From Alkalicoccobacillus gibsonii (GTDB lineage Bacteria > Bacillota > Bacilli > Bacillales > Bacillaceae_D), in contig NZ_JAEUZA010000003.1 in assembly GCF_016798245.1 (NCBI RefSeq), positions 427,194-491,193 on the forward strand: a stretch of DNA of 64,000 nt. The letters run 5' to 3'. The translations under genes and the position numbers were made by a program. Shown one piece after another: positions 7,877-15,920 of this stretch. The notes beneath the pieces were generated by a model that was given only the letters and a program-made list of their open reading frames with translations, made no database searches and was not told where the DNA came from. The stretch's first letter is position 1. Each line of letters opens with the position of its first letter.

Positions 7877-8710
7877 ATGAGAACAGTCGATAAAGAATTA
7901 ATTAAAGGGTGGATCCCAAGCCGAGAGGATGACCACGATACAACAAAAAGAGATTATGGTCAGGTTTTATTAATAGGTGGAAGTGCAGGGATGGGAGGCT
8001 CGATCATAATGGCAGCTGAAGCCGCCGTTCAATCAGGTGCGGGCTTAACGACCGTAGCCACAGATGCCACACATCATGTAGCTCTTCATACGAGAGTACC
8101 TGAAGCGATGGCCTTACCACTGAATGACTTAATGGGCATTAGTGACCAAGTGAAAAAGAGCACTGTTGTCGCAATGGGACCTGGACTCGGCTTACATGAG
8201 CGAGCGGTAAACATCTTTCGAATTGTAGTAGCGAGCATAAGAGAAGATCAAACCCTTATTCTCGACGCAGATGCACTAACCTTACTTGCACGTGAAAAAA
8301 GTAAGCTGCGTACACAGAAGGTCATTCTTACTCCTCATGCTGGTGAATGGCAGCGAATCACTGGGTTAAATCCTAAAGATCAAACGAACGAACAAAATCA
8401 GGATTGGGCAGAACAGCTCCATGCAACTGTTGTACTTAAGGGAGATCGGACTCGAATCTATACAGAACAAGAATCTTTCCTTAACATCAAGGGTTCACCA
8501 GCCATGGCTACTGGAGGGATGGGTGATTGTTTAACGGGAATCATCGCTGGGTTATGTGCGCAATCGCGTAATGAGTTAGAAGGGCTCGTCTCAGCAGTCT
8601 ACATCCATTCGCTTATTGGAGAAGAATTGGCTAAACATCAGCATATGGTTCGTCCCATACAGATCGCGGAGCTGCTCCCGACCTATATAAAAAGCATATC
8701 AACGAATTGA
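7877..8710 (+). CDS. nnrD: ADP-dependent NAD(P)H-hydrate dehydratase
   Basis: The product (277 aa from ATG 7877, chosen because AGAGGG lies 8 bases upstream; the frame stays open 11 codons further) has the ribokinase-like YjeF C-terminal fold: GQVLLIGGSAGMGGS, the MGPGLG segment, LTPHAGEW and the catalytic-loop ATGGMGDCLTGIIAG. It dehydrates NADHX and NADPHX, damaged forms of the nicotinamide cofactors. The separate epimerase domain (NnrE) is absent from this protein. In B. subtilis the homologue (yxkO) lies elsewhere, so this is a local difference in the otherwise syntenic block. Confidence 0.9.
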   Translation: MRTVDKELIKGWIPSREDDHDTTKRDYGQVLLIGGSAGMGGSIIMAAEAAVQSGAGLTTVATDATHHVALHTRVPEAMALPLNDLMGISDQVKKSTVVAMGPGLGLHERAVNIFRIVVASIREDQTLILDADALTLLAREKSKLRTQKVILTPHAGEWQRITGLNPKDQTNEQNQDWAEQLHATVVLKGDRTRIYTEQESFLNIKGSPAMATGGMGDCLTGIIAGLCAQSRNELEGLVSAVYIHSLIGEELAKHQHMVRPIQIAELLPTYIKSISTN

Positions 8711-8779
8711 CAGGTTGCAATTAAGCCATTCATAATCAGATTATCCAAGAGGATGAATGATAAATGGAGAGTGACCAAG

Positions 8780-9958
8780 ATGCAAGCTAAGCAAATGGAT
8801 CCGTATTATCGTGACACATGGGTGGAAGTGAATCTATCCGCCATTGAACAAAATGTGCGCTCGTTATCGCATGTTTATAAAGACCAAAACACAGCCATTA
8901 TGGCTGTAGTAAAAGCAGATGGCTATGGACATGGCGCAATCCCTGTTGCAAAATCGGCAATTGATGGCGGCGCAACCTTTTTAGGAGTAGCCATTTTAGA
9001 TGAGGCGGTTGAATTACGTGAGGCTGGAATAACTGCACCAATCCTAGTACTTGGGCGGGTCCGACCAATCGATGCGTGTGTTGCAGCAAAGCACCACATC
9101 GCTGTGACTGTGTTCTCAAAAGAATGGCTAGTTAGTGCTAAAGAATATTTAGACTCATCTAACCCTTTAACGATTCATGTTAAATGTGATACCGGGATGG
9201 GGCGTCTTGGAATAACAGACCCTAAAGAAATAAAAGAAATGATTCAGATTATTCATGGATCAGATACATTTTATCTTGAAGGAATGTTCACTCATTTTGC
9301 AACGGCAGATGAGCTGGATATTACTTATTATCAAGAGCAATTCCAACAGTTTCGGCAATTTATTCAACAGCTAGAGGAAGAAAGCATTTCAATCCCTTTG
9401 ATCCATTGTGCAAACAGTGCGGCGGCATTGCGATTTCCGGAGCGTGCCTTTAATATGGTGCGATTTGGAATTTCTATGTATGGTTTAAGTCCGTCTCCTG
9501 AGATCAAAGACCAGCTCCCTTTTCCCCTTATGCCTGCTTTTCAACTCAAAACAAGGCTTGCTCAAGTGAAGAAGCTCGAAGCAGGAAAGGCAATAAGCTA
9601 CGGGGCCACATATGTAACCCAAACGGATGAATGGATTGGAACGCTGCCTATTGGCTATGCCGATGGATGGATTAGAGCACATTCAACGAACGGAGGCACT
9701 GTTTTAGTTGATGGAGAAGAGCTCCCTTTTGTTGGAAGAATTTGCATGGATCAATGTATGGTCCGTTTAAATTCCTCAAAAGAAGAAGGTACGATCGTCA
9801 CCTTAATCGGTCATGGTCATGGCAAGGAGATTTCAATGGATGCAGTCGCACGAAGGCTTGATACCATTAACTACGAAATTCCTTGTATCATTAGTAAGCG
9901 GGTACCCAGACTTTATTTTAAAAATGGCAATTTAATTTCTGTTAAGAACCAAATCTAA
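8780..9958 (+). CDS. alr: Alanine racemase
   Basis: A PLP-dependent racemase of about 392 aa making D-alanine for the cell wall. The PLP lysine is in AVVKADGYGHG (K45), with downstream conserved segments VKCDTGMGRLG, FTHFATAD, ANSAA, VRFGISMYG and VGRICMDQ. ATG 8780 is preferred because GGAGAG lies about ten bases upstream; an ATG at 8753 in frame would add nine residues but has its purine run directly abutting it. The position before the NdoAI/NdoA pair is the same as in B. subtilis. Confidence 0.95.
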   Translation: MQAKQMDPYYRDTWVEVNLSAIEQNVRSLSHVYKDQNTAIMAVVKADGYGHGAIPVAKSAIDGGATFLGVAILDEAVELREAGITAPILVLGRVRPIDACVAAKHHIAVTVFSKEWLVSAKEYLDSSNPLTIHVKCDTGMGRLGITDPKEIKEMIQIIHGSDTFYLEGMFTHFATADELDITYYQEQFQQFRQFIQQLEEESISIPLIHCANSAAALRFPERAFNMVRFGISMYGLSPSPEIKDQLPFPLMPAFQLKTRLAQVKKLEAGKAISYGATYVTQTDEWIGTLPIGYADGWIRAHSTNGGTVLVDGEELPFVGRICMDQCMVRLNSSKEEGTIVTLIGHGHGKEISMDAVARRLDTINYEIPCIISKRVPRLYFKNGNLISVKNQI

Positions 9959-10161
9959 AGAAAATGTATATCCAAAACTCGGTAGGGAATGATTTCTAAC
10001 AAGAATATCTTATAAACCTTCTCAAAAACCTCTTTGCAATCCTTACATTCCAATGCTATGATAAATCTTGAATAGAAAAGGTAAAAGCCACAAGCTTGTT
10101 ACCGTCGAACGGCAGAGTGATTTTTGTACAAGGCGTTTTATGGTGGAGGTTGATACGTTTT

Positions 10162-10440
10162 ATGAAGGATCAACAATTTAAGGATATTACCGTTACATTA
10201 CCCCAACAATTGTTAAACGAGGTGGATGCATTGTTAGAACAGGAAAACCTTAATAGAAGTGAGTTTATCTCTAGAGCAACTAAAACGTATATCATGGAAA
10301 AACAACAATCCCAAATTCGCGAATCGATGCAGCAAGGTTACATGGAGATGGCAAAAATTAATCTGACAATTGCATCAGAGGCTTTTCTTGCGGAGGAGGA
10401 AGCGGATCTACCCCTTGTTCGTTTAGTAAGTGGGGTGTAG
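10162..10440 (+). CDS. ndoAI: Antitoxin NdoAI (MazE-like, ribbon-helix-helix)
   Basis: A 92-aa protein starting MKDQQFKDITVTLPQQL with an N-terminal ribbon-helix-helix DNA-binding domain (TVTLPQQLLNEVDALLEQENLNRSEF written here in pieces: TVTLPQQL, NRSEFISRA) and a C-terminal GYMEMAKINLTIASEA segment that is almost identical to the B. subtilis antitoxin tail binding the toxin. ATG 10162 follows GGAGG by 12 bases; further upstream in-frame starts lack support. It neutralises NdoA and probably autoregulates the pair. Confidence 0.93.
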   Translation: MKDQQFKDITVTLPQQLLNEVDALLEQENLNRSEFISRATKTYIMEKQQSQIRESMQQGYMEMAKINLTIASEAFLAEEEADLPLVRLVSGV

Positions 10441-10443
10441 CAT

Positions 10444-10794
10444 TTGATTGTGAAAAGAGGAGACGTATATTTTGCGGACCTCTCACCGGTGGTAGGTTCC
10501 GAACGGGGCGGTGTCAGGCCTGTTTTAATCATTCAAAATGATATTGGAAACCGTTTCAGTCCTACTGTAATTGTTGCGGCAATTACAGCGCAAATTCAAA
10601 AAGCTAAATTACCGACTCATGTTGAAATTAATGCGAAAAGGTATGGATTTGACCGTGATTCGGTTATATTACTAGAACAACTACGTACAATAGATAAACA
10701 ACGTTTAACGGATAAGATTACGCATCTTGATGAAAACATGATGAATTCAGTCAATGAGGCATTATTTATAAGTTTAGGTTTAGTTGATTTTTGA
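10444..10794 (+). CDS. ndoA: mRNA interferase NdoA (EndoA, MazF family)
   Basis: The 116-aa protein begins [15 protein letters not shown] and contains [15 protein letters not shown] and [13 protein letters not shown], the MazF/PemK hallmarks. The B. subtilis homologue cuts single-stranded RNA at UACAU. It starts with TTG three bases after the antitoxin stop, giving translational coupling. The same gene order upstream of rsbR occurs in B. subtilis. Confidence 0.95.
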   Translation: MIVKRGDVYFADLSPVVGSERGGVRPVLIIQNDIGNRFSPTVIVAAITAQIQKAKLPTHVEINAKRYGFDRDSVILLEQLRTIDKQRLTDKITHLDENMMNSVNEALFISLGLVDF

Positions 10795-10807
10795 TTCAAC
10801 CATTCGG

Positions 10808-10840
10808 AATCCCCCCTTTTAAGATAGTGGGGATTTTTTA
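10808..10840 (+). terminator. Terminator after ndoA
   Basis: AATCCCC pairs with GGGGATT, followed by TTTTTT. It insulates the toxin-antitoxin pair from the stressosome operon. Confidence 0.8.
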
Positions 10841-10880
10841 TTGTTTAGGCCAAATTGATAGAATTTAGGGTAGTTTCTCT

Positions 10881-10909
10881 TTGCAACAAAAGCGAACTCA
10901 TGGAATAAT
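10881..10909 (+). promoter_or_regulatory. Likely sigma-A promoter of the rsbR-sigB operon
   Basis: TTGCAA (10881) and AATAAT (10904) are separated by 17 bp, about 30 bp upstream of the rsbR start. In B. subtilis this operon is likewise read from a housekeeping promoter before rsbRA. Confidence 0.45.
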
Positions 10910-10940
10910 GAGGATAGAGACTATATTTGGAGGATATTCT

Positions 10941-11759
10941 ATGCAATCGACCGCACTTTCCTATTTACACCAACATCAAGAGCGAATTATCAACCAATGG
11001 GATCAGCAGTTATCAGCTTTGCGGAGTGAGGGCGAAATTAAAGCTTCACTCGAAAAAGCTGTAGAGCACACAAATCAAGAATACATGAACTTAATTCTTC
11101 AAACAGCTAGGCTAAATGAAGAGGATTCTTTAGAAGGATTAAGACAATTCACCGAGCAGTATATTCAATCGGGCCGGTCACTGACTTACTTTACTAAAGC
11201 ACTTCAAGGCCTAAGAAAAGCGTTTCATCAACAGCTTAAAGATGTTCCACCAGTCGGGGCGGACGTCTTAGATATTTATAGTGATTTGAACGAATGGATT
11301 GACAACATGAATAATTTTCTTGTATCTAAGTACATTGAATCGTGGGAAGATACATTAGAAATGCAAAAGCTTTCTTTACTAGAATTATCGGCACCTCTTA
11401 TTCCTGTGTTTGAAGGAATAACAGTCATGCCTCTAATCGGCAGTATTGATACGACTCGAGCGAAGTTAATCATGGAAAATCTATTAAATGGAGTCATTAA
11501 AAATCGTTCAAAGGTTGTCTTAATTGATATTACGGGTGTACCTATTGTAGATACAATGGTAGCTCACCACATCATTGAGGCTTCTGAAGCAGTAAGACTC
11601 GTCGGGGCAACATCAATTCTTGTGGGTATTCGTCCTGAAATTGCACAAACCATTGTTAATTTAGGCATTGATTTAACGAAATTCCCAACAAAGAGTACGC
11701 TCCAAAAGGGAATGCAAAAAGCGCTTGAAATGTGTAATCAAAATAAGATTGAGTTGTAA
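10941..11759 (+). CDS. rsbRA: Stressosome scaffold/sensor RsbR
   Basis: A 272-aa protein from ATG 10941, which follows TTGGAGG. The N-terminal half is a helical non-haem globin-like sensor domain; the C-terminal half (about 150-265) is a STAS domain with the two phosphorylatable threonine regions SIDTTRAKL and DITGVPIVDTMVA, matching B. subtilis RsbRA T171 and T205. It forms the megadalton stressosome with RsbS and, when phosphorylated by RsbT, releases RsbT to start the sigma-B cascade. Confidence 0.94.
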   Translation: MQSTALSYLHQHQERIINQWDQQLSALRSEGEIKASLEKAVEHTNQEYMNLILQTARLNEEDSLEGLRQFTEQYIQSGRSLTYFTKALQGLRKAFHQQLKDVPPVGADVLDIYSDLNEWIDNMNNFLVSKYIESWEDTLEMQKLSLLELSAPLIPVFEGITVMPLIGSIDTTRAKLIMENLLNGVIKNRSKVVLIDITGVPIVDTMVAHHIIEASEAVRLVGATSILVGIRPEIAQTIVNLGIDLTKFPTKSTLQKGMQKALEMCNQNKIEL

Positions 11760-11777
11760 GCTGGAGGTATAGGATTA

Positions 11778-12134
11778 ATGAGGATCCCAATTTTAAAACT
11801 TGGAGAATATTTACTAATTAGTATACAAACTGAATTAGATGACCAAACGGCGCTTCAATTTCAAGAGGACCTTCTTAATAAGATTCATCAAGAAGGATCA
11901 TCAGGCGTAGTCATTGACTTAACGTCAGTTGATATGATCGACTCATTTATTGCAAAAGTTTTAGGTGATGTGGTCGATATGTCAAGCTTGATGGGAGCAA
12001 AGGTTGTTCTTACAGGCATTAGACCCGCTGTAGCTATTACATTAATTGATATGGGAATAAAGTTAGAGGATGTATCAACAGCACTAGATTTGGAACAAGG
12101 CTTAGAGAAATTGCAACAGGAACTGGAGGGTTAG
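11778..12134 (+). CDS. rsbS: Stressosome antagonist RsbS
   Basis: A single STAS domain (118 aa) with the phosphorylated serine in [12 protein letters not shown] (S56, equivalent to B. subtilis S59). It sequesters RsbT in unstressed cells. GGAGGT lies upstream and its stop abuts the rsbT start. Confidence 0.95.
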   Translation: MRIPILKLGEYLLISIQTELDDQTALQFQEDLLNKIHQEGSSGVVIDLTSVDMIDSFIAKVLGDVVDMSSLMGAKVVLTGIRPAVAITLIDMGIKLEDVSTALDLEQGLEKLQQELEG

Positions 12135-12551
12135 ATGATGGAAACCCAATCCTGTGTTGAAGTAAAAAATGAATGGGGAATTGTTGCTGCAAGACAGGCA
12201 GGAAGAACCCTTTCAAAGGAGCTTGGCTTTGGAAATGTAGATCAAGCCAGGATTACGACAGCCATCTCAGAGCTTGCTCGTAATATTTATCTTTACGCAC
12301 AACGTGGAGAAATTAAGATTGAGATCGTTGAAGACAAAGGAAAGTTCGGAACAAAAAAGGGAATTAAAATTATTGCATCAGACTTAGGGCCTGGTATACC
12401 TGATTTAAGACAGGTGATGGTCGATGGGTTCACGACTTCAAGTGGGCTTGGAGCAGGTCTACCTGGTGTAAGACGATTAATGGACGATTTTAATATTGAA
12501 TCTGAAGTAGATAAAGGGACAACCATTACGGCAACTAAATGGCTCCGCTAA
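12135..12551 (+). CDS. rsbT: Serine/threonine kinase RsbT
   Basis: A 138-aa GHKL-type kinase with the N-box SELARNIYLYA, the G1 box ASDLGPGIPD and the G2 box GLGAGLPGVRRLMDD. It phosphorylates RsbR and RsbS and, once released, binds and activates the phosphatase RsbU. The CTGGAGG ribosome site lies within the end of rsbS. Confidence 0.95.
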   Translation: MMETQSCVEVKNEWGIVAARQAGRTLSKELGFGNVDQARITTAISELARNIYLYAQRGEIKIEIVEDKGKFGTKKGIKIIASDLGPGIPDLRQVMVDGFTTSSGLGAGLPGVRRLMDDFNIESEVDKGTTITATKWLR

Positions 12552-12569
12552 GGAGGACGACAATGCACT

Positions 12570-13583
12570 ATGAATTACACAGACAACAATATCGAAACGT
12601 CCTATAAAAAGATTTTAGAGTCCTATTTAAATACAGGGAGCGAGCATGTTCTCTACGAAGCGCAACAATTCACGAGAACATTGCTTGAGCATAAGACTTC
12701 ACCAGAAGAACTTGTGAGTCTCCATCGCTCTATTATGGATCAGCTGTATCCTGAGCTGCCTGATGACATTCAAGCATCGTTTGATTTTCTTTTAGAAGCA
12801 ATGATGGGATACGGAATGGCCTATCGGGAGCATCAAATTTTAAGAGATCGTCAGCAAGAGCTTGAGGCAGAGATTGATGTTGCAGCAAAAATGCAACAAA
12901 CACTCCTGCCTCGAGAAGACGTCTCTGTACAAGGGTTAGATATTGGAATTGTAAGTGTACCTGCTAAGAAAATGAGCGGTGATTATTACCACTATGTTCA
13001 AGACCAATTTGGAAGTATCGGGCTAGCCATCGCGGATATTATCGGAAAAGGTGTGCCAGCAGCTCTATGTATGTCCATGATTAAGTATGCCATGGATAGT
13101 TTGCCTGAGCAGCAATTGAATCCAAGTGCTCTTTTAGAGAATTTAAATCGCGTAGTTGAGCAAAATGTAGACGACAGCATGTTTGTGACGATGATGTACG
13201 GATACTACAATATTCAAGCTCATGAATTTACCTATTCAGGTGCTGGACACGAGCCAGGTTTCTTTTATCATGCCAAAAACGATTCATTTGAGGATTTGAG
13301 CGCAAAGGGTTTAGTTCTCGGTGTCTCAAAAAAGGCGACGTATCAGGAATATGTGAAACAGCTCGACATTGGAGATATGGTGATTCTCTTAACCGACGGT
13401 GTAACGGAATGCCGTATGGGAGAAGAGTTTCTTGAACGTGAAGAAATTGTGGATCTCATACGTAAATCAATGCATCTTAAGGCACAGGAGTTAGCTGAAA
13501 ATGTCTATCGTGAACTAAGTAAATTGCAGGACTTTACATTACGAGATGATTTAACATTAATCATTTTAAGAAGACAGGTTTAA
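12570..13583 (+). CDS. rsbU: Phosphoserine phosphatase RsbU
   Basis: A 337-aa protein with an N-terminal RsbT-binding helical domain (about 1-85), a coiled linker ending LPRED and a PP2C/SpoIIE-type catalytic domain (about 120-337) including KMSGDYYHY, IADIIGKGVPAAL, GAGHEPG and LLTDGVTE. It dephosphorylates RsbV in response to environmental stress. Confidence 0.95.
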   Translation: MNYTDNNIETSYKKILESYLNTGSEHVLYEAQQFTRTLLEHKTSPEELVSLHRSIMDQLYPELPDDIQASFDFLLEAMMGYGMAYREHQILRDRQQELEAEIDVAAKMQQTLLPREDVSVQGLDIGIVSVPAKKMSGDYYHYVQDQFGSIGLAIADIIGKGVPAALCMSMIKYAMDSLPEQQLNPSALLENLNRVVEQNVDDSMFVTMMYGYYNIQAHEFTYSGAGHEPGFFYHAKNDSFEDLSAKGLVLGVSKKATYQEYVKQLDIGDMVILLTDGVTECRMGEEFLEREEIVDLIRKSMHLKAQELAENVYRELSKLQDFTLRDDLTLIILRRQV

Positions 13584-13604
13584 ATACCAACGTTTTGTGG
13601 TAAA
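13578..13604 (+). promoter_or_regulatory. Internal sigma-B promoter upstream of rsbV
   Basis: GTTTAA at 13578-13583, which contains the rsbU stop codon, is followed after 15 bp by GGTAAA (13599-13604). This fits the sigma-B pattern GTTTNN-N12-15-GGGWAW apart from one G in the -10 element, and lies exactly where B. subtilis has its autoregulatory sigma-B promoter. Confidence 0.7.
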
Positions 13605-13665
13605 CAAGGTACATTGAATACTAAACATAAAGTCGAGACGGTTCTAACTCAAGGAGGTTGCTACA

Positions 13666-13995
13666 TTGAATTTGGATATACGAGTTGAGGAATTAGAAAG
13701 TCAAAAGAATGTCTTTCTCGCTGGAGAAATTGATACGTATACAGCACCTAAGTTGAAGGAAACCCTTGTTCCACTTACTGAAGGATCAGGAGTAGAAGTT
13801 GTGGTGGACTTATCTGAGGTTCAATATATAGATAGTACGGGTTTAGGAGTATTTGTTGGAGTTCTTAAGGCAACTGACTCAAATGACAGCACGTTAACAT
13901 TAGTTGGTATGTCAGAGCGTATCAAACGTCTTTTTGTCATTACTGGTCTAGATGAAGTGATGAACATTGTTGATCGGGGGGAAGAAGCCAAATGA
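13666..13995 (+). CDS. rsbV: Anti-anti-sigma factor RsbV
   Basis: A 109-aa STAS protein with the conserved phosphorylation site YIDSTGLGVFV (S57). It begins with TTG 13666 after AAGGAGG. Unphosphorylated RsbV binds RsbW and frees sigma-B. It overlaps rsbW by four bases. Confidence 0.95.
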   Translation: MNLDIRVEELESQKNVFLAGEIDTYTAPKLKETLVPLTEGSGVEVVVDLSEVQYIDSTGLGVFVGVLKATDSNDSTLTLVGMSERIKRLFVITGLDEVMNIVDRGEEAK

Positions 13996-14480
13996 ATGAA
14001 CATCAAGTAGACCATATAGAAATGAGTATTCCAGCGAAAGCGGAATACGTCGGTGTAGTACGCCTGACCATTTCGGGAATTGCCAATCGGTTAGGTTTTT
14101 CTTATGACGATATAGAGGATATGAAGATTGCAGTAGCTGAAGCTTGTACAAATGCTGTCAGTCATGCATATGAAGATGGCGGCAATGTTAAAATTGCCTG
14201 TGACTTATTTGAAGACCGAATTGAAATTATTATTGCGGATGAAGGTCAAAGCTTTGATAGCAAAGAGCTTCAAGGCAAGCTCGGACCTGTTGATTCCAAG
14301 CAGCCAATCGGTGATATGAAAGAAGGTGGACTTGGTTTATTCCTCATTAGTACTCTCATGGATAAAGTACAGATTCACGATGAAGCGGGAGTGGTACTGA
14401 TGATGACAAAGTTTCTACGGAAAAATGAGGTGGAAGAACATGTCGACGGAATCTCATCACTACAGTCAGAACAAGGATAA
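13992..14480 (+). CDS. rsbW: Anti-sigma-B factor and RsbV kinase RsbW
   Basis: A 162-aa GHKL kinase with VAEACTNAVSHAY (N box), IIADEGQSFD and GGLGLFLISTLMD. It holds sigma-B inactive and phosphorylates RsbV. The end of the gene overlaps the start of sigB by about 40 bases, a tight coupling typical of this operon. Confidence 0.95.
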   Translation: MNEHQVDHIEMSIPAKAEYVGVVRLTISGIANRLGFSYDDIEDMKIAVAEACTNAVSHAYEDGGNVKIACDLFEDRIEIIIADEGQSFDSKELQGKLGPVDSKQPIGDMKEGGLGLFLISTLMDKVQIHDEAGVVLMMTKFLRKNEVEEHVDGISSLQSEQG

Positions 14481-15225
14481 GGTTTACGGGTGGATCAAAG
14501 AATTTCAAGAAACTCGTAACGATGATGTCCAACTGAAGCTGGTCAAGCACTATGAAGCTTTAGTCCGTTCACTATCAAGGAAATTCTCAAAGGGCAGAGA
14601 GCATGATGAGGATTTATTCCAAGTTGGCATGGTCGGCTTACTAGCTGCATTGCAACGCTTTGACGGAGAATTCGGTCGCAGCTTTGAGTCTTTTGCTGTG
14701 CCGACCATAGTTGGTGAAATTAAGAGATTCATTCGTGATAAGACGTGGAGTGTGCACGTGCCTCGTCGAATCAAAGAGCTTGGACCTAAAATTAAAAAAG
14801 CAGTAGACACGCTCACATCTGAATTGCAGCGTTCTCCCCAATTACATGAGATCTCAGATTTCCTAGATGTATCCGAAGAAGAAATTCTTGAAACCATGGA
14901 GATGAGCAAAAGCTATCAGGCTCTATCAGTTAACCGTGCACTTGAAGCGGACCAAGAGGGTGGAGAAGTCACTCTTCTAGATTTAGTTGGTAAAGAAGAT
15001 AGTGGGTATGAGCAGACGGATCAGCAAATGCTTTTAGAAAAAGCATTTCAAGTGTTAAACGAACGGGAAAAATTAATCCTTCAATACACTTATTACGATA
15101 ACTATAGTCAAAAGGAAGCGGGAGAACGCTTAGGAATCTCACAGATGCATGTGTCAAGGCTACAACGCCGTGCATTGGAAAAACTAAGAGAATCGATTCG
15201 CGTGGAACCGTCTGAGATTTTGTAA
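14440..15225 (+). CDS. sigB: RNA polymerase sigma factor SigB
   Basis: A 261-aa group 3 sigma factor. ATG 14440 follows GAGGTGG by six bases and gives a length matching B. subtilis SigB; an upstream in-frame ATG at 14425 is less well placed. Region 2 (DLFQVGMVGLLAALQRFD), region 3 (DKTWSVHVPRRIKELGPKIK) and region 4 (SQKEAGERLGISQMHVSRL) are all present. It controls the general stress regulon and this operon. Confidence 0.96.
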   Translation: MSTESHHYSQNKDKVYGWIKEFQETRNDDVQLKLVKHYEALVRSLSRKFSKGREHDEDLFQVGMVGLLAALQRFDGEFGRSFESFAVPTIVGEIKRFIRDKTWSVHVPRRIKELGPKIKKAVDTLTSELQRSPQLHEISDFLDVSEEEILETMEMSKSYQALSVNRALEADQEGGEVTLLDLVGKEDSGYEQTDQQMLLEKAFQVLNEREKLILQYTYYDNYSQKEAGERLGISQMHVSRLQRRALEKLRESIRVEPSEIL

Positions 15226-15827
15226 TGGTTATGTATACGCAAGATCATCACATTGAAGTCGCTGTCTTAGAACGATCAAAGAATAACGGAGAGTATTGTG
15301 GAGATGCTCATACAATTATTAACACAGATGATTATATAGTATGTGCCGTCATTGACGGATTAGGAAGTGGAGAAGGGGCAAGCGAATCAGCACAAGCTGC
15401 GGCTGAAGTCGTGAAGCAACACCATCACTTACCTGTGAAAGAGATTGTTGAGAAGTGTAACCAAGCATTATTAAACAAGCGTGGCGCAGTTTTAACGGTC
15501 GTTAAACTGGATCTGAAAGAACGCAAGATCAGTTACAGCAACGTAGGTAACATTGGGTTTACGATGTATAATCCTAACGGAACAGCCGTTCAACCCATTT
15601 CAAGAAGAGGCTACTTGTGCGGTCGCCATGAAAAGATACAAGAAAGTCACTATTACTACGATGAAGGAACGATTTTTATCCTTTATTCGGATGGTGTGGC
15701 AAGCCCTCCTCCTAAATTGACCCTCCTTGAGATCAATAGCTTAAGTGAAAACAAAAACCGAATTTTTGACGCAGCCAAATATGTAGACAATGATGATGTC
15801 ACTTTGTTAATAGGGAAATTAAAATAA
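15225..15827 (+). CDS. rsbX: Stressosome-resetting phosphatase RsbX
   Basis: A 200-aa PP2C-type phosphatase (AVIDGLGSGEGASESA, SNVGNIGFTMY, ILYSDGV) that dephosphorylates RsbS and RsbR, returning the stressosome to the resting state. Its ATG shares one base with the sigB stop codon. Confidence 0.93.
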   Translation: MVMYTQDHHIEVAVLERSKNNGEYCGDAHTIINTDDYIVCAVIDGLGSGEGASESAQAAAEVVKQHHHLPVKEIVEKCNQALLNKRGAVLTVVKLDLKERKISYSNVGNIGFTMYNPNGTAVQPISRRGYLCGRHEKIQESHYYYDEGTIFILYSDGVASPPPKLTLLEINSLSENKNRIFDAAKYVDNDDVTLLIGKLK

Positions 15828-15868
15828 GCTTTTCACCGTTTGATGAGGTGGAAGGCTTATTTTATTTG
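15826..15868 (+). terminator. Terminator of the sigB operon
   Basis: AAGCTTTTCACC pairs imperfectly with GGTGGAAGGCTT, followed by ATTTTATTT. It overlaps the rsbX stop region. Confidence 0.7.
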
Positions 15869-15920
15869 CGATGGAAGTCTATGATAGAATAGCTTTATGG
15901 AAACAAAGGAGGGCGAGAAC